64,000 bases of DNA from a virus. Numbering within the stretch: position 1 is the first letter of the stretch; the number at the start of each line of letters is the position of its first letter. Where the stretch lies: positions 1 to 64,000 of the IMG/VR virus record IMGVR_UViG_3300044684_000278. The stretch is one strand, 5' to 3'. The position numbers and the translations under genes were made by a program. Shown piece by piece: positions 9,927-18,033 of the stretch. The notes beneath the pieces were generated by a model, which worked only from the letters and a program-made list of their open reading frames with translations, did not search any database and was not told the DNA's origin.

Positions 9927-12900
9927 GTTGCAAACTGATATACAAGGGTCAGGAGTTTGATTCTCCTGACCAACTCCTGGATTATGCCCAGGAAAACAGA
10001 ATAGAAGAAATCACCTCTGTACTTCCACTTCCTCTTCCCGTAAGGGATGATACCTACCTGCAGAAAGAGACTCAGGCTCCCATGCCCACTGACAAGGAGA
10101 TCAATCAAAAGATAGAGAGCTTCCTGGAGAAGATAGGTGTGTCCGTCCACAGTGTCCGGGAGATTCGGGACAGTGAGGGAAAGCGTATCAATGCCATTGC
10201 CAAGGCAGACATGCTTCATAAAGTAATTGAGGTGGTAGAAGACCGGGCGGATATTACAACCCTTCCCGAAGAAGCTGCCCACTTCTTTGTGGAGATGCTG
10301 GGCCAGGATCATCCTTTGCTCAAAGAGATGATGGGTAAGATCACCGGGTATAAACTTTACCCGGACATCGTTGCCCAGTACAAGGGGCAGAAAGCCTATC
10401 GTAATGATGATGGCACCGTCAACTTTGACAAGTTGAAGAAGGAAGCCATTGGTAAGCTCATTGCCCAGCATATCATTCAGCAAGAACGGGGAAGTGAGAC
10501 GGAGACGAAGCTCACTACGGCCATGACCTGGTTTCACAAGCTGCTGGACTTTTTAAAGAATCTGTTCTCTAAGGCTAAAGTACAGGACAACCCTTTCAAT
10601 GAGATTGCGGAAAAGATCCGTACTCAGAACACAGAAGACTTATTAACCTCAAACCTGAAACAGGAAGGTGAATTCTACCAGCTGGACCAGAGTCTGGAAA
10701 AACTAAACACAGATCAGAGCCGGATCCACCTGGATAACAGTATAGATCCTGTATCAGGGCAGAAGCGTCACGTCTATACTTATGACGGAGTGCAGGCCAA
10801 GGGTTCTGTTACGTCTGTGTATGTGGATGCCTGGAGCAAAAAACGTTTCCGCAGTGACAACAGATCCGAGCAGCAAAAGCTCATTGACCTGACCAAGGCG
10901 GAATACGGGGATGTGATCCACGCTGAGATGGAGAACATTGTAAAGAGCTGGACCAACGAGGACGGTACGCTCCGTGATGTGCAGGCTCCTCATGCTGTTT
11001 TATCCAATAAGGAGACCTATGATAAGCTAAGCCGCTTTGTCCTGGAGCTGATGAACCAGTATCCTCCCGGAACTATTTTCAAATCAGAGACCAAGGTCTA
11101 TGACAAGAAGACCCGTGTGGCCGGTTCCATTGACTTTTTGGCTATTCAGCCTGACGGTAAGGTGGACATGTATGACTGGAAGTCACAGGAGATCTCCAAG
11201 GGCCAGGATGACCTGAAGCATTATAAGACAGAGATGTACCGGATCCAGCTGGAGAACTATAGAAAGATCCTGGAGCTGGAATACGGATTCAAGGACTTTG
11301 GAAAGATCCGTGCTATCCCGATCCGTACTGCCTTCATCTATGACAAAGGCCAGATTGCGGGTCTGAAAGAAATTGAAATAGGCACTGTGGATCCATCCCT
11401 GATCCCTGAGGATAAGAACTATCTCTTACCGGTGACGCTTAAGAATGAGTCTACCGGCAACGAAGAGGTGGATGAGATGATTGAGAAGCTTCATGGTATC
11501 TATGATAAGATTGCCACCCACCGCTACTCCAAGGACGAACTGTACAAGAAACGGGAAGAGATGGCCAAACTGGGCAGCGCGATCCGTGACCTGCAGTTGC
11601 GTGGAACCGTGGACAAGCTGGTGGAGCTGGGCCTCATTGAGTTCAACAAGTATAATGAAAAGATCAAGTCCGGTACCCTGACAGGTAAAGACATCATGGA
11701 AGCAGAAAAGATCCTCCAGGTCTTCAATGACTCTGGTACTTATCTCTATGACATGATGCAGGAGCTGCACTCCTCTGCCAAGGAATCCGAAGAGCCTGGT
11801 GCGCTACAAGCATATGAGGACCTGAAGAACAAGTTCCTCTCCATGACTGCCCGTACCGGTAAGCTGATCTCTGATATAGCCAAGTATCGTGACCGGGAAG
11901 CACAGAAGCTTGCTCAGTCCAATGGTATTGAAAACCTGCTGGATGCGGAGAAGCCTGTGGGCCCGATCAATGGTTTGTTTGCAGCTCTGAGCAAGATCAC
12001 CCAGAAGTCATTCAGGACCTTCTCCAAGATGTTGCAGCGGGTACAGAACACCCGTGATGCCAAATTTGACAAGATGGGTGAAGAGCTTTCCGGTCTTAAA
12101 AAGACCATGGAAGACTGGGCTGCCAAGAAAGGTATCTCCATGAGCAAAGCTTTTGAGATGATGCTCAACACCAAGGACGGCAACTGGAATGGTAACTTCC
12201 TGAGTGTCTACCGGTCTGAATTCTACAAACAAAAAGAGCAGGCCATCAAAAAAGGTGACGTGGACTGGATGATTAAGAACCTGGTCTTTGATGACGTGCG
12301 TTATGAAGAGCAGGAGAAAAAACAACTAGAATTTCTTAAGTCCATGCAGTATCACCTGGATGAGCAGAAGAACGAAGAGACCATCAAGCAGAAGTTTGCT
12401 GAATGGAAGCTCTATAACAATGTGGTGGATCCTAAGGGAGGCATCAACCAGGTGGCTCTCCTGAACCCTGCCAATAAATTCTTAAAGCCCAAGGAAGACT
12501 GGCAGACCGACCAGTGGAGGGAACTCCAGAAGCCAGAGAACAAACCGGTAAAGGATGTCTATGATTACTTCCAGAAGATGACCCGTTACGCGGAAGGTCT
12601 GGGTATGCTGGACGAGTATTCTCCAGGATTTATCCCTTCCATCGGGGCTACCAAGATTGACCAGCTGGTCTTTGGGGATATAAAAGATCTGTTTTCCACA
12701 AAGGGTTTATTTGAGAACCTGGAAGTGGATTCAGGTACCAAGTACACTCCGGAGATTGACCCTACGGACGGATCCGTGATCAACCGTATCCCAGTTTATT
12801 TCACCAGGGACATGGGTGTCGAACAGGAAGATGGTACCTATGATTATTCCAAGAAATCCCGTGACCTGTTCAAGGTCTTCGGAATCTGGGGTGCCCATAT

Positions 12901-14557
12901 GTATAACTATGAGGCCATGCAGAACATAGAAGATGCTGCCATGGTTTTACTGGAGGCAGAGCGTAATAAGAAGTCCCTGGTAACGGACCGTTTCGGTAAC
13001 GTGATTATGGAGAATGGTAAGGTAAAGGCTGCTAATAATAATGACCGTAACGCCAGGCTCCTGGAGGACTTTGTAAACTTTTATCTCTATGATAAAGTGA
13101 ATGGATTGGGAAGTGATGTAAAGTTCAAGGTACCATTCAGTGACAAGGAATACAGCTTGACCAAGACAGTGACCAAGGCTATCCATTTCTTTTCCTTCAA
13201 GACGCTGGCCCTGAACCCGATCTCTGGTACTTCACAATTCGTGGGTGGTACCGGTAACGCCCTGTTCATGGCCAAGAAGGGCATCTTCTTTACCAGTGGT
13301 GACTGGGCCAAAGCTATGTACCAGTACAGCTCAAGGGATAAGAAGGCATCTGCAGCCATTCACTGGTTCAATCCACACCTGGAGGGTAACCAGCGTCATA
13401 TCATTGATGGCTTGTCTATTTCATCCGGGAACAGGATCCTCTCTGAAGATAAAGCCTTCTTTATCCAGCGTAAAGCGGACGAGGCCGTACAGAACCCGGT
13501 TGCCATTGCCATGATGAACAATCACATGATTGAGGATGGCAAGATCGTGGACATCACTCAGTACGTCAAGAGCAAGTATAACTATAACGAGACGTTTTAC
13601 AGGATGAGTGCCCAGGAAAGAAAGGATATTCAACAGAAGATTGATAAAGAAGTGGGTGAGCTCAAGGAGACCCGTAGTTTACTCAAGGTGGGTACAGTGG
13701 ACGATCATGGTCATTTCTCTCTCCCAGGCATTGATAAAGATAGTGAGGCAGTCTCTGAGTTCCGGAACAAAATAAAAGGCGTCTATAAAAAGATCATTGG
13801 TAACGTAAACCGGGATGACATCAACCATATCCGTACTACCATGCTGGGTATGTCCCTGATGCAGTTCCGTAACTGGATCCCGGACATGGTAGAGGAGCGT
13901 CTGGCCGGTCTGAAGTATGATGATTCCCTGGGAACTTACACTTACGGCAAGATGAATCTGTTCTTCTCCGAGGTATTCAGCAAGCGTTTCCCTGCCCTGG
14001 CTAAGAGTATCATAACCGGTTTTGGTGATGACGCAATCAAGGGGGCCCTACAGAAATACGAGGAGCTGAAACGCAGTGCCCTGGAGAAAGGTGAGGATTT
14101 TAACATCTCTGAAGGTGAATTCATAGACATGTATATCGGCAACATCCGCTCACAGATGCTGGAGCTAATGACAGTGATCGGATTTACTGCAGGTGTACTG
14201 GCAATGGCCGGAGGTGGAGGAAGCTCCAACGACCAGCTCAAAGGAGCAAAGAAGTATGCCAAGCGTGCCCTTGCTAAATACTACAATGAGTTTGCATTTT
14301 ATTATAACCCGCTGGAGTTTACCAACCTGGTTAAGTCACCGCTTCCTGTGGTGGGTCTTGCAGAAGACTTCTACAGGTTCAGCGGGGCCATGGCCAAACA
14401 AGGGTATGGATTTGCTACCAGCAATGATAAGATGATGAAGAGTGCCCAGCCAAGCAAATACTTCTTCCGGATGTTCCCGGTAACAAAAGAAGCCATGCTG
14501 ATGATGGCTGCCTATGATGACCAGTTCCGAAAGGACTGGAATATTAAACTGGATTAA
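9923..14557 (+). CDS. Giant phage protein with PD-(D/E)XK nuclease domain, probable virion cargo
   Basis: 1544 residues, starting in an ATGA overlap with the RNA polymerase gene. Residues ~385-425 carry a RecB/Cas4-type PD-(D/E)XK core: Glu389 (KSETKV), Asp404 (GSIDFLA) and Asp418-Trp-Lys420 (YDWKS). Residues 116-120 read EEAAH, a zincin-like motif missing the first His. The middle third is long, charged and helical. Near the C-terminus, about residues 1412-1432, is a hydrophobic segment (VIGFTAGVLAMAGGG) that could span a membrane. Large multi-domain proteins beside the virion polymerase are typical of crAss-like phages, where they are ejected with the genome. A nuclease carried in the virion could act on host DNA at infection, but that is inference. 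It is the last gene before a terminator. Confidence 0.8.
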   Translation: MSCKLIYKGQEFDSPDQLLDYAQENRIEEITSVLPLPLPVRDDTYLQKETQAPMPTDKEINQKIESFLEKIGVSVHSVREIRDSEGKRINAIAKADMLHKVIEVVEDRADITTLPEEAAHFFVEMLGQDHPLLKEMMGKITGYKLYPDIVAQYKGQKAYRNDDGTVNFDKLKKEAIGKLIAQHIIQQERGSETETKLTTAMTWFHKLLDFLKNLFSKAKVQDNPFNEIAEKIRTQNTEDLLTSNLKQEGEFYQLDQSLEKLNTDQSRIHLDNSIDPVSGQKRHVYTYDGVQAKGSVTSVYVDAWSKKRFRSDNRSEQQKLIDLTKAEYGDVIHAEMENIVKSWTNEDGTLRDVQAPHAVLSNKETYDKLSRFVLELMNQYPPGTIFKSETKVYDKKTRVAGSIDFLAIQPDGKVDMYDWKSQEISKGQDDLKHYKTEMYRIQLENYRKILELEYGFKDFGKIRAIPIRTAFIYDKGQIAGLKEIEIGTVDPSLIPEDKNYLLPVTLKNESTGNEEVDEMIEKLHGIYDKIATHRYSKDELYKKREEMAKLGSAIRDLQLRGTVDKLVELGLIEFNKYNEKIKSGTLTGKDIMEAEKILQVFNDSGTYLYDMMQELHSSAKESEEPGALQAYEDLKNKFLSMTARTGKLISDIAKYRDREAQKLAQSNGIENLLDAEKPVGPINGLFAALSKITQKSFRTFSKMLQRVQNTRDAKFDKMGEELSGLKKTMEDWAAKKGISMSKAFEMMLNTKDGNWNGNFLSVYRSEFYKQKEQAIKKGDVDWMIKNLVFDDVRYEEQEKKQLEFLKSMQYHLDEQKNEETIKQKFAEWKLYNNVVDPKGGINQVALLNPANKFLKPKEDWQTDQWRELQKPENKPVKDVYDYFQKMTRYAEGLGMLDEYSPGFIPSIGATKIDQLVFGDIKDLFSTKGLFENLEVDSGTKYTPEIDPTDGSVINRIPVYFTRDMGVEQEDGTYDYSKKSRDLFKVFGIWGAHMYNYEAMQNIEDAAMVLLEAERNKKSLVTDRFGNVIMENGKVKAANNNDRNARLLEDFVNFYLYDKVNGLGSDVKFKVPFSDKEYSLTKTVTKAIHFFSFKTLALNPISGTSQFVGGTGNALFMAKKGIFFTSGDWAKAMYQYSSRDKKASAAIHWFNPHLEGNQRHIIDGLSISSGNRILSEDKAFFIQRKADEAVQNPVAIAMMNNHMIEDGKIVDITQYVKSKYNYNETFYRMSAQERKDIQQKIDKEVGELKETRSLLKVGTVDDHGHFSLPGIDKDSEAVSEFRNKIKGVYKKIIGNVNRDDINHIRTTMLGMSLMQFRNWIPDMVEERLAGLKYDDSLGTYTYGKMNLFFSEVFSKRFPALAKSIITGFGDDAIKGALQKYEELKRSALEKGEDFNISEGEFIDMYIGNIRSQMLELMTVIGFTAGVLAMAGGGGSSNDQLKGAKKYAKRALAKYYNEFAFYYNPLEFTNLVKSPLPVVGLAEDFYRFSGAMAKQGYGFATSNDKMMKSAQPSKYFFRMFPVTKEAMLMMAAYDDQFRKDWNIKLD

Positions 14558-14558
14558 A

Positions 14559-14590
14559 AAAGAAAGGGGGATTTAGGTCCCCCTTCTTGT
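14559..14590. terminator. Bidirectional terminator between convergent operons
   Basis: A hairpin with stem AAGGGGGA / TCCCCCTT and a 6-base loop begins a few bases after the stop of the giant nuclease gene. A-rich sequence on the left and T-rich sequence on the right give U-runs in both directions. It separates the rightward late operon from the leftward replication operon. Confidence 0.85.
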
Positions 14591-14782
14591 TCTGATAAGG
14601 ATAGTAAAAAACACAAGTCCAATACTGAACACGTTGTATTCGGCCAGGATGGGATGCCCGTCCTCGTTGAATTTGAGGGTGGGTACTCCGTTTGCATCCT
14701 TGGCCTCACTGATACGCTCCAGCTGATAGTCAAAACCAAAGAGAGATCTCTCCGGGTTTAATAGTTCAAATCGTATAATCAT
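14573..14782 (-). CDS. Small membrane protein of unknown function
   Basis: 69 residues starting MIIRFELLNPERS. The C-terminal third contains one hydrophobic segment (YNVFSIGLVFFTILI) followed by a basic end (RTRRG), so it is probably a single-pass inner-membrane protein. I chose the ATG at 14782 because it follows the previous gene's stop by a few bases; longer versions of the frame overlap that gene. It is the last gene of the leftward operon, and its 3' end runs into the terminator hairpin. Function unknown. Confidence 0.6.
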   Translation of the reverse strand: MIIRFELLNPERSLFGFDYQLERISEAKDANGVPTLKFNEDGHPILAEYNVFSIGLVFFTILIRTRRGT

Positions 14783-14786
14783 AATC

Positions 14787-15242
14787 TTAGTTGTCAATGT
14801 TGAATGACACCTTGCCGATCCAGCAGTCCTGGTCCCAGCCCATATGCTTCTTAAAGCCGTTGATATAACCCTGGATGTTGGTAGCTCCAACAGGGTTGTG
14901 TGAATGCACCTGGCAGTAGTTAAGCTTCCACCCCAGTGACGGGTTGCTCTCAATATATTGACAGAGCCACTGGGCACAGTCCAGTCCTGTCTTTTCCCGA
15001 TAGGCATCATAGGAAGGGCTTTGCCAGCCCATGCGTGCAAGCTGGTCAAAGTAATCCTTCATATGTTCATCTGCCAGGTCATGATCAAAGGAGATCAGAT
15101 CCGGTATGCCGTTGCCCAGTATATAGTTCTGGAACTCTTCAAAGTTTCTTACGATCACCCAGGGCTCATAGCCGGGAAGGGTGACAGTTGGTGTACGCTG
15201 GTCATCCAGGTACAGGCATTTCTTTAGCTTAGTTTCAGCCAT
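14787..15242 (-). CDS. Cyclic-phosphate processing receiver-like (cREC) protein
   Basis: 151 residues with the pattern I recognise from the small cREC family: LYLDDQRTP near the N-terminus (acidic pair Asp13-Asp14), then ISFDHDLADEH around residues 50-60, a WLCQYIE helix, and near the end VHSHNPVGATNI, where the His-containing motif is family-specific. The family has a receiver-like fold and has been proposed to process cyclic phosphate or nucleotide substrates. In a phage this could mean clearing a host signalling nucleotide, but no activity can be read from the sequence. The start overlaps the preceding gene by 19 bases. Confidence 0.7.
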   Translation of the reverse strand: MAETKLKKCLYLDDQRTPTVTLPGYEPWVIVRNFEEFQNYILGNGIPDLISFDHDLADEHMKDYFDQLARMGWQSPSYDAYREKTGLDCAQWLCQYIESNPSLGWKLNYCQVHSHNPVGATNIQGYINGFKKHMGWDQDCWIGKVSFNIDN

Positions 15243-15658
15243 CTCATTATTGTTCTGAATTCATTAATTGATTTACACTCACCCTGGAATATACTTTCCT
15301 CGTTACCCACATCTACTGCATTGATAAATAACCTATGATCAGTGCCATAATGAATTCTTATTTTATAGGAGGTCCAACTTCCTATCTCAAAGCTTCCTTC
15401 TTTTTCAAACCACATATCAATGGTTCTCCCGGTATATGTCCATCCTTCAGCTTCTATCTGTCCTTTTGTTAGATAAGGCACACGAATCCATCCACTCTCA
15501 TAGCCCTTCTCATACACGGCACGGATAAACCGTGTTTCCTCAGCCCACAGACCAAAGGTTTCCTTCTTCCAGTCATCCCCTGTTCCAGGAGCATACTGCT
15601 CATACTCAAATCCGGGGTAGAAGTCTTTCAGTTCGGGTACGTAGTATTTATTCTCCAT
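15224..15658 (-). CDS. Conserved phage protein of unknown function
   Basis: 144 residues. I use the ATG at 15658 (MENKYYVPELKDFYPGFEYEQ) rather than the one six codons upstream, because this opening is a common N-terminus of small Bacteroidota phage proteins. The body is rich in aromatic residues and predicted beta strands (WTSYKIRIHY). No signal peptide or membrane segment. It overlaps the neighbouring genes at both ends, so it is translated as part of the leftward operon. Function unknown. Confidence 0.7.
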   Translation of the reverse strand: MENKYYVPELKDFYPGFEYEQYAPGTGDDWKKETFGLWAEETRFIRAVYEKGYESGWIRVPYLTKGQIEAEGWTYTGRTIDMWFEKEGSFEIGSWTSYKIRIHYGTDHRLFINAVDVGNEESIFQGECKSINEFRTIMRWLKLS

Positions 15659-15863
15659 ATGTTGTCTCCTTTTCACGGGGTACGATCATGCGGGCTTCCT
15701 GAACAGGTCCTCCATTAAGGGAGGCATAAATAGAAACCCATGAAGTAGGATCTCCCTGTTCATTCACGATATAGGCAAGAGCACCACAGCATGGTGTGGA
15801 TCCTACCCAGTTCTTGTACTGTGCTCTGCACACAGGGCACTCAATCCAGAAATCCTTTTTCAT
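15648..15863 (-). CDS. Zinc-ribbon-like small protein
   Basis: 71 residues starting MKKDFWIECPVCRAQY. CPVC and a later TPCCGA form a possible four-cysteine zinc site. The reading frame is open for 65 more codons upstream, but that extension is low-quality sequence through a structured leader, so I place the start at 15863. That ATG lies in the right arm of a long-range inverted repeat (GGACAAT / ATTGTCC) that could hide it. Function unknown. Confidence 0.6.
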   Translation of the reverse strand: MKKDFWIECPVCRAQYKNWVGSTPCCGALAYIVNEQGDPTSWVSIYASLNGGPVQEARMIVPREKETTYGE

Positions 15864-16070
15864 TGTCCTAATTAAAAAAAATGAACACTTGAACCTCCAT
15901 AGGGCAAAATGCTTTCCTATAAGAGACCGTTTGAGCTTCACTGCCGTAAGAACAGTCACCTGAAAGTGACAGGCTGTTTGGGTTACGTACAGTGAGCCTG
16001 GAGGTCCGTCATTCCCGATGTGTTCGTGGCCGGGACATGGTCTTCCTCTTATACCCACACTTGGACAATA
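15863..16070 (-). promoter_or_regulatory. Structured leader, possible cis-regulatory RNA
   Basis: About 200 bases without a convincing gene. They are bounded by a perfect 7-base inverted repeat, ATTGTCC (15863-15869 on the plus strand) and GGACAAT (16064-16070). Inside lie a second long-range pairing (GAACCTCC near 15888 with GGAGGTCC near 15995, one mismatch) and a strong local hairpin (GTCAC-CTGAAA-GTGAC near 15955-15970, extended by AACAG/CTGTT). The outer stem includes the start codon of the downstream zinc-ribbon gene. It is either a regulatory leader or a separate small RNA; I know no matching family. Confidence 0.4.
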
Positions 16071-16073
16071 TTT

Positions 16074-16433
16074 TTATGTAGCAGTGGTATACTGCTGTAA
16101 GTGCTTTTCTAAAGCTTCAATTCTTTTTTGCTGGGCAAGTAAGTGATGGATCAGGTTGCCTATATCATTTTTGGCATCCTTTAGTTCTGTTTCCAGCTTT
16201 GCAATGAATCGTGGTTGTTCTGCCTTCATCACGGCAGTACTACCAGTGATATGATGCCCATCAATTACAATTGATGAATTGACAATATGGTCACCGGGAG
16301 AAGCCGCTATTACACCTAATGGATCACTTACAGGATCAAAAGGGGCCACAGTGACCCTGATCTCCATAGTCCTTTTCAGATAAGCAATGAGCTCTTCACT
16401 CAGGAAGAACTCAGGAATGTGTTTTTCACTCAT
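16074..16433 (-). CDS. Small protein with C-terminal coiled coil
   Basis: 119 residues. The middle is beta-like (SIVIDGHHITGSTAVM). The last ~40 residues form a clear coiled coil (KLETELKDAKNDIGNLI, then QQKRIEALEKHLQQ), which suggests oligomerisation. Its ATG overlaps the stop of the upstream gene by four bases. Function unknown. Confidence 0.6.
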   Translation of the reverse strand: MSEKHIPEFFLSEELIAYLKRTMEIRVTVAPFDPVSDPLGVIAASPGDHIVNSSIVIDGHHITGSTAVMKAEQPRFIAKLETELKDAKNDIGNLIHHLLAQQKRIEALEKHLQQYTTAT

Positions 16434-16654
16434 GCTGCAACGGCCTCTTTTCTTGTTAGTCTGACGGCTATCTCTTTTCCCAACTTGGGAGAGTGGATCC
16501 GTTCTTTGCTTTTACATCTTCTGGCTATGGTCTGCTGGGGAATACCCAGTCCGAAGCCAGCTCTTTTGTAATTATCATAGGTGGCTATGACCTGTTTACT
16601 ATCCACGTCATAGACCTTCACACACAGGTTTTCTTCTTTAAAGTCAGTAGTCAT
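16430..16654 (-). CDS. NUMOD-like / helix-turn-helix small DNA-binding protein
   Basis: 74 residues. The segment KVYDVDSKQVIATYDNYKRA followed by GIPQQTIARRCKSKERI resembles the NUMOD1-type modules that help homing endonucleases bind DNA: a beta hairpin then a helix-turn-helix. No nuclease domain is attached, so it may be a free-standing DNA-binding module or regulator. It begins just downstream of a perfect CTCTACA/TGTAGAG palindrome that overlaps a TAnnTTTG element, so it is probably the first gene of its transcript. Confidence 0.5.
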   Translation of the reverse strand: MTTDFKEENLCVKVYDVDSKQVIATYDNYKRAGFGLGIPQQTIARRCKSKERIHSPKLGKEIAVRLTRKEAVAA

Positions 16655-16670
16655 TAATTAGAGAAGTAAG

Positions 16671-16686
16671 CTCTACAAATGTAGAG
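16671..16686 (-). promoter_or_regulatory. TGTAGA palindrome overlapping a -7 element
   Basis: A perfect inverted repeat CTCTACA-AA-TGTAGAG lies 17 bases upstream of the start at 16654. On the minus strand it reads TACATTTGTAGAG, which contains the Bacteroidota -7 form TAnnTTTG. It is one of many TCTACA/TGTAGA sites in the gaps of this window. Probably a promoter with an overlapping operator. Confidence 0.5.
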
Positions 16687-16717
16687 AGTTAAAGGTTATT
16701 CTACAATATCTTGTTAA

Positions 16718-16754
16718 TAAAAAAGGGGCACCTGTTTATAACAAGTACCCCTTC
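16718..16754 (-). terminator. Rho-independent terminator
   Basis: On the minus strand a stem AAGGGGTAC / GTGCCCCTT, extended by TTGTT/AACAG, is followed by a run of T. It ends the transcript of the two genes upstream (16773-17422). Confidence 0.75.
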
Positions 16755-16772
16755 AGTTGGTATGATGTAGGA

Positions 16773-17024
16773 TCAGGACCAGGTCTCATCAAAGAGCTTT
16801 TCCAGGTCTGCTTTTATTTGCTTCAGTTCTCCGTTGGCTTCCAGGTTTTTGTTGATGCCTTTGAATACGGCTCTGGAAACGGAGCGGAACTTGACAAGTT
16901 TATCCTCCAGTTGTTTATAGGGCTCTTTGGCTACCTTCAGCTCATGAATAGCTACTTCAAGATTTTCCATCAGTAGTTCTGCATGGGCATAGGCATGGGT
17001 TAATGCTTTCTCTCCCGGCGTCAT
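16773..17024 (-). CDS. Small helical protein of unknown function
   Basis: 83 residues, almost entirely helical and charged (ELLMENLEVAIHELKVAKE, then KQIKADLEKLFDETW). No cysteine cluster, signal peptide or membrane segment. The ATG overlaps the stop of the upstream gene by four bases, so the two are probably translated together. It is followed by a terminator. Function unknown. Confidence 0.55.
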   Translation of the reverse strand: MTPGEKALTHAYAHAELLMENLEVAIHELKVAKEPYKQLEDKLVKFRSVSRAVFKGINKNLEANGELKQIKADLEKLFDETWS

Positions 17025-17422
17025 AAGGTATCATTTGGTAATATGGTGCCATTATTAAGCCCCTGACTCATCTTTTGCTCTATATATTGATGAAGAAACT
17101 CTCCCTGTTTTTGCATATCCATAGCTTTTCTACTCCAGTCCTGCAATGCCTTCTTTCCGGCATCTCTCAGGTTGCCTTTGTTAATAGCCAGCTCTTGTGC
17201 TAATACTAATTGTTGTCTTAAATTACTTACTGATTTGGCATTCAAAGCATCAACCAGGCTATGGGTATTCACTGTATTAGGATGAATGTTATCTACAACC
17301 TGCCACTGACCTTTAACTTCCTGTGGCAGCTTATCATCAATGGCTTTCTTTAAAGCTCTTAATTCCTCTTCAGTGGCTTTAGTGTCAATCCACTGAAGAA
17401 TTAGTCCTGTGGTTTTGTTCAT
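17021..17422 (-). CDS. Helical Gln-rich protein of unknown function
   Basis: 133 residues, helical, with Gln- and Ala-rich stretches (LRQQLVLAQELAINKGN, MDMQKQGEFLHQYIEQKM). The N-terminus (ILQWIDTKATEEELRALKKA) resembles short helical phage proteins but I recognise no family. It overlaps the next gene by four bases. Function unknown. Confidence 0.55.
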   Translation of the reverse strand: MNKTTGLILQWIDTKATEEELRALKKAIDDKLPQEVKGQWQVVDNIHPNTVNTHSLVDALNAKSVSNLRQQLVLAQELAINKGNLRDAGKKALQDWSRKAMDMQKQGEFLHQYIEQKMSQGLNNGTILPNDTL

Positions 17423-17439
17423 AGAATACTGGATCTTGG

Positions 17440-18018
17440 TTACTTGGGCTGTTCTTCCTGGTGCATCTGCTTATACTTCTTGAAGACATCAGCAAAGCGT
17501 CCTGTCAGAACACCTCCTTCAGGGACATCAAACTTTGGATTATCCTCCAAACGGATGTTGTCAATAAGCTTTCCTTCTGAATTCACTCTGCTCCCCTCAC
17601 GGTACATCATCTTTACCTGGAGATCACTTTTTTCCTCACTTTCAAAGTAAGTGATCATGGCCTCCTGCTTGGGAAGATCTTTCCAGTTCTTGGGAAGCTC
17701 TGTAACACCATCCGGTGTTTTTCTAAGCCAGGCTTCGGAGCTCCAGGAAAAGCAGACAGGGATCATATTATTGTGAGCAGCAGCATCCAGGATACGGGGA
17801 GCAACACTTGAAAAAGCATTCTTTCCTGCCTCTGAGTTCATGATGTCAGGAGGCACCATGACATAGAAGATGGCAAATTTTTCAGTCCCCTTGTTATAGA
17901 CCAGCACGGTAATAACAGGGTCAATATAACCCTGTTCTACCATGATCTTGGACATGTACTCGGTGTGGCTGGCTTTAAACTGTTGGATCTGCTGATCAGC
18001 ACTTTCTTTTGTAAACAT
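17440..18018 (-). CDS. Conserved phage protein of unknown function
   Basis: 192 residues with a mixed alpha/beta core (VITVLVYNKGTEKFAIFYVM, then IPVCFSWSSEAWLRK) and a charged C-terminal tail (FKKYKQMHQEEQPK). The alternating hydrophobic strands suggest a compact globular enzyme or binding protein, but no motif is decisive. It lies in the nucleotide-metabolism part of the operon. Function unknown. Confidence 0.6.
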   Translation of the reverse strand: MFTKESADQQIQQFKASHTEYMSKIMVEQGYIDPVITVLVYNKGTEKFAIFYVMVPPDIMNSEAGKNAFSSVAPRILDAAAHNNMIPVCFSWSSEAWLRKTPDGVTELPKNWKDLPKQEAMITYFESEEKSDLQVKMMYREGSRVNSEGKLIDNIRLEDNPKFDVPEGGVLTGRFADVFKKYKQMHQEEQPK

Positions 18019-18033
18019 GACTTTGAGTTTTTA

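Noticed and set aside
9749-10537. 262-codon minus-strand frame across the junction of the two giant genes
   Set aside because: Antisense to both genes and lacks any recognisable domain; the plus-strand frames carry the catalytic motifs.
15864-16058. 65-codon upstream extension of the zinc-ribbon gene
   Set aside because: The extension is rich in Gly/Arg/His with no protein-like pattern and covers a base-paired leader; the CPVC domain has its own ATG at 15863.
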